From: Vermamoeba vermiformis
Lineage: Eukaryota > Tubulinea > Echinamoebida
Assembly (NCBI GenBank): GCA_045837725.1
Contig: JBEWZL010000048.1
Coordinates: 232,617-296,616 of the forward strand
Length of the DNA: 64,000 nucleotides
Direction of reading: 5' to 3'
The notes beneath the pieces are model-generated. The model had not been told where the DNA came from. It worked only from the letters and a program-made list of their open reading frames with translations, and did not search any database. Every line of letters starts with the position of its first letter. The first letter of the stretch is position 1. Shown in pieces: positions 11,041 through 22,200 of the stretch. The position numbers and the translations under genes were made by a program.

Positions 11041-12809
11041 GGAAAACGTATACATTCCTGGCAGTAGAATATTCTTGGGCAATCTGGCTTCAGATCACAC
11101 ATCTGAACGAGAAGTGCGCGATATGTTCTTGCGCTATGGCAATGTTAAAGAAGTAGTGATTAGAAAGGGGTTTGGATTCATTCAATTCGACTCTCCAGAG
11201 GCTGCTCAGAAAGCTATTGCTGCAGAAAATGGTAAATCATTCCGAGGATACAAACTAGGTAAGTAATATAATAACAATACATCTATAAATTATTTTAAAA
11301 TTATTAGAATATTTTTAAATTATGACGTCACTGACGGATCTCAGATGTGTCCCTGGCCACGGGAGAGTCGCGCAAGACCACTGACAAGCCACGCGATGCA
11401 TCACGTACTGAACTGCCGCGACCAGAGCCACGACCACTGCCTCGCCCTGAACCTCGCGAGTACCGGGAGCGAGAGTCACGTGACAGAGAATCACGTGGCC
11501 GCGATTTAGATCGATCACGTGACAGTCGAGAACGACGAGATCGCAAGAGATCTCGATCACGTGACTGGCACGACGACCGCGCGACCAAACGAGCGCACAC
11601 TAGTCACAGCTACAGCCAGCACGCCAGTCAGTACGACAGGCCTCATTACAGTGCCCCTCAGCCCCGCAGCAGTGCAGTGCAGTGCGATGTGTTGTACGAC
11701 ACACCACTGCTCAGGTAGAGTACACGCTGTTCCGACAGCACCAGTTCCAGTACCACGCTAACAGTGCTCCTATCACCCTGCAGCTCACTCGCGCAAGATC
11801 TGTGCGTGGAGATTGAACGCGTGGTGCGCACCAGTGCCGGGACACACTTGAGTACTGCTTGGCATCACGTGCCTGCACGAGAACTCGATGCAGAGTTGAG
11901 GTACTGGCTAGTGCACTAGCGCTATTCGTCTATTATAGTATTATCGTCTTGTTATTATCTTCTCTTCTTCTTCTTCTGAGTACAAATCACGTGCTGAGTA
12001 TTTTTCACTGAAAAGGTCCCATGAACGCCATCAAGTGCCCTATGTGTGCGTGCTGCGCGAGTCCTATTCAGCCAACATACGCGACTTCAGACTGCGGCGC
12101 AAGGGCGATTATTTCTTGGATCTGTTTCTTCTCGATCTGACTGGCCGCTACAGAGGTACTCGGTCTCAGCTGCTATAAACAGCGCTACTTTCTTCTTCTG
12201 AGCTAAACTTGTTGTGCTGCAGAACACCGCGACACCGAGTACGAAGTGGTGTGCGACTTGATTGCCGGGGCTGAGGCTGCACAACACGGTGCTATAAATA
12301 GCAACACGAATAATTCCGCTGCACCACTGCTGGCACTGCTCGCACAACTGCAACAAGCACAGTCCGTGGCACCCACACAGCCCACAGCCTCGTCCACAGA
12401 GCTCACTGCCCTGCTCAGTCAACTCGCACCACGGCTGAGTCCAGTGACACCTGTCATCGGCAGCACTCCACTCGCGGTCCCTACACCAGTCGTGCCAGCA
12501 CAGACCTCACCGCTGCAAGACTTGAACTCACTCGTGCAGCAGTTGATTCACAGCGAGTTGCACGCCCTCGCAGCACCCAGCTCAGTACCCTCGACCAACA
12601 CGACTGGATCTAGCACTGACCTACTGCAGTCACTGCTCGCTGCAGTCAATAACAGCACCAGCAACACCAATGTCGTTAATGCGCGGCCAATGCAACAGTT
12701 GACGCCACAGTTGCCCCAGCAGTTCAATCACAACACTGCAGCACCGAACAACTCGGCGAATCTGTTGTCAGCGCTGCAAACACTGCTCAATCAGAGCAAA
12801 CCCATGTAA
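11039..12809 (+). CDS. RRM protein with NAB3/NCOA5-like layout
   Basis: A nuclear RNA-binding protein. The N-terminal RRM has RIFLGNLASDHTSEREVRD (RNP2 area) and KGFGFIQFDSPEAAQKAI (RNP1). A strongly basic Arg-Asp/Arg-Ser/Arg-Glu linker follows (11380-11600). Next is a domain spread over three exons (QCDVLYDTPLL ... VPYVCVLRESYSANIRDF ... FLLDLTGRYREHRDTEYEVV) that resembles the anticodon-binding-like domain of NCOA5 and yeast Nab3. The C-terminus is Gln/Ser/Thr/Pro-rich and ends DLLQSLLAAVNN ... LLSALQTLLNQ, like the Nab3 tail that forms helices and filaments. Nab3 acts with Nrd1 in non-poly(A) Pol II termination; that role here is inference. An in-frame stop lies 27 nt before the ATG. Confidence 0.78.
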
Positions 12810-12919
12810 TTAGTATTCGTAAGGATGTATAAATAGTAATGCTATCATAATCAGCCCCAGTAACTGCTACATTCACAACTATTTATCGAGGTATTACACA
12901 AGTCTGTACAGAGCGAGCA

Positions 12920-13395
12920 CTACTCCTTCTTAGTGTTCGTAGGCTCAGGCAGTATGTCATTCAAGAACTCCAGCTCGTCGGTCTCTTTAATCGTCTTGGC
13001 TGGAGTTTGCAAGGGTTGTTAGTACGAGCGAGTAAGGGCAGTATTAGCGAGCTACGTACACAAATCTTTGTATTGAATGACTTTTCTATTCTCTCGTTTT
13101 GTGCGTTTATATGTCTCTTGTACTAAATAGTCCATAAATAATTCCTAGCACGATGTCAGATTCGTTGCAAAAGCAAAATAAAAAATTAATTGTAAGTTAC
13201 CGTTGCTTTCGCGACTAGGAAACATGCATCCGAGCTAATTAATTTTACATCTGGGTCGCTCTTAATAATTCTTTTGACGCGAGCTAGCGGCAGCAGGGTG
13301 GATGTTTTTTGATTTTTATCGCCGGCGATCTTGTCTTCCTTTTTTTCTTCTTTAGACTCACTTGAGTCACTGTGAGGTTCTTTATCGTCGTTCAT
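12920..13395 (-). CDS. POLE4: Histone-fold subunit, POLE4/Dpb3-like
   Basis: A small NF-YC-like histone-fold protein, probably the DNA polymerase epsilon accessory subunit. Exon 1 (from 13395) has an acidic and Lys-rich N-terminus, then LPLARVKRIIKSDPDVKLIS and DACFLVAKAT. Exon 2 continues ELFMDYLVQETYKRTKRENRKVIQYKDL. Exon 3 ends TDELEFLNDILPEP. POLE4 has the same LPLARVKxLxKxDPDV helix and the same acidic FLxxxLP end. CHRAC-16/DPB3-type chromatin remodelling subunits have nearly the same fold, so that alternative stays open. About 115 residues. Confidence 0.85.
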
Positions 13396-13571
13396 TGTCG
13401 TATTGTTCGGTGTTACTTGATTTGCAACAGTGAATGATATTTGAATTCAGGCGCGAAAATTATCCATGCAGAGGACAAGCACGTGATCATTGGACCGAGA
13501 AGAGTAGTGACCTTAATAGAGGTAAAACTATACACGGTTTAAATATATATCACAATTGACTGTACAACAGC

Positions 13572-14384
13572 CTAGATCCGCTTGGCAATAGCTACCGCGA
13601 GTTTGGTGCCCCAATCCACGAGCTGCGTGAACGAATCGACCAATGTAGTGCCCTTGCCTCCAGCATCAGCCCCCCAATCATGGTGATCCATCTCCTCGTC
13701 TCTAAATCGCTTGATAATGCCGCGCAGTTCGCTGTCACTCGGCGTGTGTTGCACCAGTTCGCGCAGCTGATCGTTGTAATGGCTCGCAATCACGCGCTCC
13801 ACACCCACCGTGCACGCCATGGCACCTTCTTGGCCCGCGAGTGCACTGCCATAGCCTAGTAGTAAGTGATGAGTTGAGAGTGCTCTGAGAGCGCAGAACA
13901 GTGACTACGTACCGATAGCATAGCCTGCAACGTGCCAGAACGGATGTAGCAGCGAGGGGCGCACGCGGCGTTCTCTGATTAGTTTGCGCATTGTTCTATA
14001 ATGTTCTCTTTCTTGTCTTCGCATTTCCTGTGTCAGTCATTAGATTGGCGAGACAAGGCAATAAAGTTTTCATTAATAGTGGCTCAATTATTCTTACGTG
14101 TTCGAATGATGCGAGAATAAATTAACATATAGATCGGTTATAATAATTACCTTTAATAAATTTCCACAGCTTGCATTACCCAAAACGGCTATTTGTCCGT
14201 CATAGATGCGCTGCGCACCGTACTCGCCAGCATGATCGACGCGCACTATACTGTCATTAATATCACGAATTTTCTCTTCACCGACAATAGGTGAGTATTG
14301 ACGCGCTGCACTCTTCGCTTGTGTGCTGTAGGCACGAGATGGAGTGCGCGGTACTCGTTTGAGCGCTAGTCGCAGTGCTTGCAT
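13572..14384 (-). CDS. COQ7: 5-demethoxyubiquinone hydroxylase (COQ7)
   Basis: A mitochondrial diiron enzyme that performs the penultimate step of ubiquinone synthesis. The N-terminus is Arg- and Ser-rich with no acids (ALRLALKRVPRTPSRAYS), a good presequence. Iron-ligand motifs are in order: DHAGEYGAQRIY, MRRQEREHYRTMRKL, ACTVGVERVIASHY and RDEEMDHHDWG. Three exons with acceptors before EMRRQE and before YGSALAGQEGA. It ends AVAIAKRI. The start is the ATG at 14384; an upstream GTG is in frame but unlikely. Length and motif spacing are normal for the family. Confidence 0.95.
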
Positions 14385-14621
14385 GATCCACACCAGTTAA
14401 TAATACTTGTGTATGGTGTCTTATATATCTGGTTAATAATGAGCTGTGTTGCTCACTCTTTGAAGAGGCATTAACTCACTGGCCACGTGATGTCAACAAG
14501 CACGTGACAATTCAGCCCTGCGTGGCTACTGTAGTATTCTTGCCCTAGTTAACATTCATATCAATCTTAATTCAGGATTGCGTGGCGATCATAGAGTGCT
14601 GAGTATAGCCTGTGCACTGTA
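14385..14621. promoter_or_regulatory. Divergent promoter region between COQ7 and MSH6
   Basis: A 237-bp gap between two start codons. Two CACGTG hexamers lie close together at about 14484 and 14502, each continued by ATG or AC. No other known element is recognisable. Confidence 0.5.
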
Positions 14622-17600
14622 ATGAAGCGCGCTCTATCCCCCACGGACGCGAATCCAGCTCCACCAGCCAAGCGTTTGAAGCTGAGCACGAACAGCGATG
14701 ACAATAGCAGCACAGACAATAATAACACTAGTCCTAATAACACCAGTGCTTCCAGTGGCAGATCTGACACCTCACCATTCTTCAAAGGCAGCTCACAGCC
14801 GTCTCAGTCACCATTCAAGCCCAAATCCTTCAACCTATCATATAGCAGCACTCCCGTTAAAAAATTGAGCAATATTACTCTACAAACAAGCTCTGGCCAG
14901 GTCAAATCCGAACCTGAAAAAGTTGCAAATGACACAAAAAATGTTTCAGTAATTAATGGCGATACTAAGAAAATAGGCACAAATAATGGTACAAGTAATC
15001 ACGACATTGACGAACAAGTAAGCAGATTTGTAGTTTTTCTGAGAATCTTTTATGCTTACACATGTTAGGTCAAATTGATTATGCAAGACATTACTCCTGA
15101 AATGTTAGAAGACGATTTTCAAATCCCACCAGGTAATATTAGCGCATACCGGTAAATATCTTGCTGATCGCGATCGACGAACTAGATCCCGCTCCTCAAC
15201 CGCCTGCAGCGAAGAAACAAGCAGTAGTAGAAGTGAAGCCATCGAGTGAGAGCAACAAAATGAAGCAGTCCAAGCTCGATTTCTCCAAAGCCAAGCCCAA
15301 GCCAGTGTCGCCAGTCACTGAAACCAAATCCGTCTCTGTCTCAAAATCACCCAAAGCTGCGCCAGTAGTACACGAAGAAGACGAGGACTACGAGGGCGAG
15401 GAAGAAGGCGAGCCTGAGGATGACAAACCGCTCTCTAAGAGTGGCAACAAAATGCTGGACAAGTTTCACGACATGTCCGTCAAAGAGCGACGGAGAATGG
15501 TAAGCCACTATTGTACCATTGGTCTATCGATCGTAACACGTGCACCAGCAAAAACAAGAGTCGTGGAAGCAGAAGAACAAGCACAAGTACGCGTTCTTGG
15601 AGCAGATCATGGACGAGAACAAGAACCCCAAGGGCAGTCCCAACTATGACCCGCGCACGCTGTACATCCCCGCACAGGCCTATGCCAACATGACGCCCTT
15701 CGAGAAGCAGTACTGGGACATCAAGCGCAATCACTTCGACACGGTGATCTTCTTCAAGAAGGGCATGTTCTACGAACTGTTCGAGACTGACGCCGAGATT
15801 GGTCACCGCGAGCTCGATCTCAAGATGACTGATCGCGTCAACATGCGCATGGTCGGACTGCCTGCAAAGCACTTCACGCATTGGGCTGCAAAGTTGATTG
15901 CCCTCGGCTACAAAGTGGCTAAAGTCGAGCAGTTAGAGACACCACTCGCGATGGCTAAGCGTCAAGGTGTCAAAGGAGCACGTGACGTGAAAGATGTCGT
16001 GTTGAAGCGCGAACTGACACTCATCATGACACCTGCCACGATAGTCGATGAGAGTCTGCTCTCCACTCCTCAGGCGACGTACTTGCTCGCGCTCAAGGTC
16101 AGTAATTGACACCTGTCACGCGCGATTAACATGTTGACACCTGTCAGGAGGACATTGAGCGCATTCACTACGGCATTTGTCTCGTGGACACGGCCACTGG
16201 TGAGTTCAAATTGGGGCACTTCGAGGTGAGTGTTTGACACTTGGCATTGACACGTGTCACTCACGCCATGTGTTAGGATGACAAAGCACGCACGCAGTTC
16301 CAGACAATGTTGTTTCAAACTCGTCCGCGCGAAGTGGTGTTCGAGAAGGGTGCGCTGAGTGCTGTGACCATCAAACTGTTGCGCCAACAGCTCAGTCACG
16401 TGATCTTCACGCCACTCAATGCCAAGCAGTGTTGGGATGCACAGACCACACTGGACAAGTTGACATTTGAGTCGTACTTCTACCAGGGCACTGTCACTGA
16501 CTACGACAAGGGTATGCGATTGCCGTTCATGAATAGATCTAATTGCCTTATTTAGTAAAAGAGAATTGGCCGACAGTGCTCACACAGTTCAAAGACAACA
16601 CGCACGTGATTACCGCACTTGGCACGTGCATCGCTTATTTGAATGAGGCACGTGACCTATTATAAGCGCATATTCAATGCTAACCTATTTTTAGCTCAAA
16701 ATCGATCAACAGCTCGTGTCGCTGAAGAATTTCGGTGAATATAATGTGCTGGGCGAGGCGGAACATTTAATTCTAGACGGCAAGAGCTTGTTCAATTTGG
16801 AGATTGTCGGTACGTATCACCCGCGCGTTATTTCCTAAAAAGGTAATTGATCTGTCGCAGAGAACAATCACGACTTGACAGCTGAAGGCACACTGCTGCA
16901 CGTGATCGATGATTGCCGCACCGCTTTTGGTAAGACGTCGCCATCACCGATACACGATTAATGTCCAAATTAGGCAAGCGCTTGTTGAAGCAGTGGCTGT
17001 GTCATCCACTCAAAGACATCAACGCCATCAACGATCGCTTGAATGCTGTCGCGGATCTGATCGCAGCGGATGATCTCGCTGGTATGTGGCACATAACGGT
17101 GCTGGCATTGAGCTCACCTTCCTAATTTAGAAAATATGCGGAAAAATTTGAAGAAGTTGCCCGATCTCCAGCGCACAATCTCGCGCATTCACGCAGGTCA
17201 CGTGACACTGGCTGAGTTTGTGACAGTGCTGGACGCATTTGAGCACATTCACGTACGTACTTGCCTAATTAGGAAAGACGAGTGCTGATCTAATTTTAGA
17301 ACTTCATGACGGAGATTCAAAGTCACGTTGAAGAATTCAGTTCTGTCACGCTGAAGCATATTACCAAATTAGGAGAAGGCATGCCTAATTTTGTCGATGA
17401 ATTACAGCGTATTTGCAGCTCTTTCGACAGAACAAGTGCAATGACTAGCGGGCGCATCAATCCCAAATCAGGATTTGCCCCCGAATACGACACAGCTGTC
17501 AGTCACGTGACTGCATTCGAACAGCAGTTGACGGCACATCTCAAGTGAGTGGCGGAACAACTCGTGACGGAATAACTAACTGACATCTACTAGGGCCCAA

Positions 17601-19157
17601 CAAGCACACTTCAAGTCGACCAAAGTGACGTTCAAAGATATCGGCAAAGACTTGTACGTCGAGACAGTACTTTGAGCCCGCGCAGTACTCATGCAGCTAT
17701 TTTTAGGTACCTTATTGAAGTGCCCTCTGAATTGTTGCAAAAGATTCCCAAGCCCAATGGCTACATCTTGCGCGGCCAGACTTCTGTGAGTGACACTTTG
17801 ACACCTGTCATCTACTGCTCTCCACTCATTCTGTTTCACAGAAATTACATCGATTCTACACCGACACCATCACGGAAATATTGCCTAAATTGGCAGAAGC
17901 GAAAGAAGAGTTGGCAGGTACGTCATTTCCTAATTAGTCAATTCGTAGGACTCACGCCACTCTATAATTAGCGTCAGAAGCGGGTCTGTTGCAGACATAT
18001 CTGCACGCATTCGACGCACACTACGCGCACTGGTCACGTGTCTTGGACTGTCTCGCGGAACTCGACTGTTTGCTGTCGCTGGCCAGCTGTTCGAGCAAGA
18101 GTACGTATTGCCTAATCAGGAAAGCACCACTGACCTGCACACAGACAACACGTGTCGCCCACAGTTCATCGATCCCGATACTGTCGCTGGTCCTATTTTG
18201 GACATTGAAAATCTCCGTCATCCGTGCTTGGTAGAGCGGTAAGTGCCTGCTTTCCATATTTAGTAATGCTGACACGTGCCAGCATGCCCGACACATTCAT
18301 CCCGAACTCCATCAAACTCGGCAATGGTGAGCCCTTGGTGGTGCTGTTGACGGGGCCGAATATGGGCGGCAAGTCCACCGTGCTGCGCCAGACCTCGATT
18401 GCGGTGATTATGGCGCAGATTGGCTGCTACGTGTTTGCAGACAAGTGCGTGCTGACCCCTGTGGACCGCATCTTCACGCGCATTGGTGCACAGGACCACA
18501 TCTTTGAAGGCCAGAGCACCTTCATGGTCGAGTTGATTGAAGCAGGTCTCGTGCTGCATCAAGCCACGCAACACTCGCTGGTCATATTGGACGAGCTCGG
18601 TCGCGGCACTTCGACCTTCGACGGCTATTCACTGGCCTATGCCGTGCTGCAGTACATCAGTGCGATGATTGGCTGTCGCACGCTGTTCTCCACGCACTAT
18701 CACATGCTGACCGATGAGTTCAAAGACAACGCTGCTGTAGCGCTGCATCACATGAAGTGCATCACTGACCCCGTGCAGTACGTGCAATGTAATTGGTAGT
18801 GGTAGTGGACTAACATTGGACCTAGGAACAAGATTACGTTCTTGTATCAAATGGATCGCGGCGTGTGTCCGAAGAGCTACGGAATGAATGTCGCACACAT
18901 GGCCAACTTACCTTTGCAGGTGATTCAAGCCGCGGAAATTAAAGCAAAGACATTTGAAGAGGCGTCGCAGCTGGGACACTACAAGTAAGCCAGGTCATAT
19001 TACAGCTGCGTGTACTGACTTTGCTAGGAATTACACGCGTATGAAGGCGCAATCTATTCGTCTGACAGCGTCGCTTCAAACGCTGTACGAGATCTTGAGC
19101 AGCGATGACGAGACTAAACTAAAGCGACTGTGGCAAGACTTGAATGAGCGGAAATAA
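14622..19157 (+). CDS. MSH6: DNA mismatch repair protein MSH6
   Basis: The MutS homologue that pairs with MSH2 to detect mismatches and small loops. I count 19 introns. The N-terminal 300 residues are disordered, with Ser/Asn/Thr runs and an acidic patch, as usual before the MutS core. The mismatch-binding domain has [27 protein letters not shown]; the canonical Phe-x-Glu reads as F-Y-E-L. Connector and lever domains follow. The ATPase has [14 protein letters not shown] (Walker A), [15 protein letters not shown] (Walker B and signature) and LFSTHYHML. The end is a helical region. Intron 16648-16694 is GC-AG. Introns carry repeated palindromes (see findings). It ends 47 bp from the convergent ROCO gene. 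Confidence 0.95.
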
Positions 19158-19204
19158 AACATGTACGATACATTAATGTAACACTTTATTTACAAGTTGC
19201 GCAG

Positions 19205-22200
19205 CTAAGGCTTGGGTGGAGGTCGCTTGGGGGGTGTCGATGAATTTTTCGGCGGATTGAAGGGTGGAATGTAAAACGAGGGCGAGCTTTTAGCACTGAC
19301 TTTAGGGGGTGCCTTGGGCGCAGTAGGCAACATTTTGAATGGTCGCAGAGGCTTGGGCGAGTCACCGCCTGCATGGGGAGGACTGACGGCAGTCTGATCG
19401 GGCGACAGATCTTGCGACACTTTGCGACTGACAATCACCACTCCTCGTCCACGGAATGTCGGTGAGGGCGAGTGACTCGCAGCATCGCTCTCAGGAGAGG
19501 AAGATGGCTTCATTGGTGTGCTGTTCGTGCGCGGTACACTAGGGGAGACCAACACGCGCTTGGGGACCGCAGGGCTCTTGGCTGGCGGCGAGTTGTTGGG
19601 CGAGGGCAGATTGTTCACGAGCACGGCGTTGGCTGAACTAGCCCGCACACGCGCATCACCGATTGTGATAGCTCTGCGAGTCACACCGCCAGAGGTTGGA
19701 GTGGTGGGCTGTTCAATAGAGGGTGGTCTGTTGGTAGACGAGGGCTCGGTGAGACTCGACACATTCGCGGAGTTCGGTGCGGTGGGGGTGGAGCGAACAA
19801 GAGGCGTGGAGCGGGGACTGGGCTCTGGTGAGCGGACTCGCGGTGAAATGATGGGGCGTGGTGACGAGCGCGGTGAAGCGACAGGACTGTCTTTGTCAAT
19901 GTAGTTCTGAATCACATTCTCGTTCATGTTGCGCGGTGACTTGGTCTTGGTGTCTTCAGTTTGCTTCTCCACAGTACTGTCTGCTCCATTGCCATTGGCT
20001 ATGTTGATGTTGGTGGCATGGTTGATAACATTGTTGTTATTGGTCGACACGCTGTCAGAACGTCTGACACTAGTCCATGAACTGGATGGCGTGGAGTTGG
20101 GCGGCGAGTCCACTTTGAATGTGCCGGACAGGCGCCTGTCTTCCCAACTGCTGCTCAGTCCCAGTGTGTCCACTCGCTGAGGGAGCTGTTGTTTCACGAC
20201 TATCTTCTCGATGTTGTTATTGTTCGGTGGGGTTTCTTTCTTGGGCGTGAGCGGACTAGTCGATGGAGTGCTTGGCTTGCTGTTCGGCTTGACATTGGTG
20301 TTGTTCTCAAACTCTTCTTCCTCCGTAATGGACTCGAAGCGCATCGTGATGAAGCAGCGAGACGGTGTTGGTTGAAAGTTAATGCTGCGGAACATACTGT
20401 TAGTGTCATAGTACTACAAGAGGGGCACTTACTTCTTTTTGCCTCTGAGTATCATCACGCACTGGTCGAATGAAGGTCGTCGTGCTGGATCATTGTCCCA
20501 ACAAGCTCTGTGTAGTGTGAGTAATGGGGTGCACTGAATATATCGAGTACTTACTGTATCAACGAGGTATAATAGGCCGGTGCATCACTCGGAATGACAG
20601 GTCTTTCACCTTTGCAGATCTTGTCCTCGAGTTCTGACATGAATTTCACCTCGTGGAAGAAGTCCTGGCCCGTGCTCATCTCCCACAAGATCACACCGAA
20701 TGCGTACACGTCCACTTTCTCAGAGTAAGACTTGGCCTCTAAGATTTCAGGGGCCAGCCATACGGGATTGTCAACGACTTTGCCGTGCAAACTTGAGCTC
20801 CACACGAGACCACGTGACAGACCAAAATCAGCAATCTTCGCCACGGGATATTTTCTACTCGACTCTCGTTTGAGCAGAATGTTGGGGGACTTCAAGTCGC
20901 GGTGAATGATGGGCGGGGTCGTTGAGTGCAAGAACTTCATGCCGGTAGCAATATCGAGTGCCAGGGATTCAATCTCGTCCCAGGCCATTGTGGCGCGATG
21001 CTTGTGCACATAGTCATATAAATTGCCTGCGTCCATGTACTCTAATAGCATTGCTAAGGGCTTCGTGCAGACACCTTTCAGCTGCACCAAGTTCTCGGAC
21101 TTAATACCGCTGTGCAAAAAAAGAGTCAGTAATGCATCACTGGTGACAGAGTGCCTCGTACCTCATCAGCCACACTTCGCGACGGAATTCAGTGAACACT
21201 TGATTGAACGACTCTTCTTTGTCTTTGGTGCCGAATTCTTCGACGATCAGTTGTTTCACAGCCAACTGCTGCCCGTGCCAAGTGCCGCGGTACACAACTG
21301 CATAGCCACCGCGTCCGAGCTCCTCTTCGCACTGCACAATGAGTTAGTACTAAGATCTGTTAGACTAGTGCCTGCTTACTTTAACGTCTCTCCAATCAAC
21401 TTTTGTCGCCGCGAAGCCAAATGAACTCGAGCCCAATGTCAGGTCAGGCGCGAGAGTGTCAATGCGCACTTGTTCTGTGCCGCACGACACGAACATTTCA
21501 CCGCGACTGACGAGATTTTGCAGATCTGAGTGACGAAGTTAGTTTTGTTTCGTTGTGGCTGTCATTGGCACTTACGTTCAAATGAAAAGTTATTCACAGG
21601 ACGGCGTTCATTGATGCAGTGATTGCAAGGGATGGTGATAGTGACCTTCACCGACGACAACCAGTCGCGGATCAGCTGTTCAATGTCGTCGATGATGGGT
21701 CCCAAGTGACTGCTGCCACTGGGTCCTCGGAGTTTGGCTTGAATGGTGTACTTGACGGGATCAAATGTCAAGAACAGACCCGCTTGATCTTTGTACAACA
21801 CAATGCCGTGGGCCCAAAACACTTTCGCTTGCCAATGCCCGTGCAGCAGTCTCACCATCAACTTCGGGAAGAATCCGTTGGGCAAGAACGCGAACTCGTA
21901 ATTGCGTCCTAACTGCACCGCCGAGTCTTCAATTTCAGGCCAATATTTGTCAATCTCTGCACGTGACGGCGGTGTCTCGGGCAACAGTGCTGGGACCATG
22001 CTGAACCCTTCATTGGCGAAGATAGTTCGTTGCACCGCCAAGTGCAGATTCTTCTTGCCAGGGTTCTTGAGTAAATCAGGGGTGATTTCAATGTTGCTGA
22101 TGGCCGAGCCTTTCAATCGGTGCAACAGTTCAAATCGCTCGAGGACAGCAATCAAATAAGGATGAATCTCCGAGGGATAGCCCGCTTTAGTCCACAAGTT

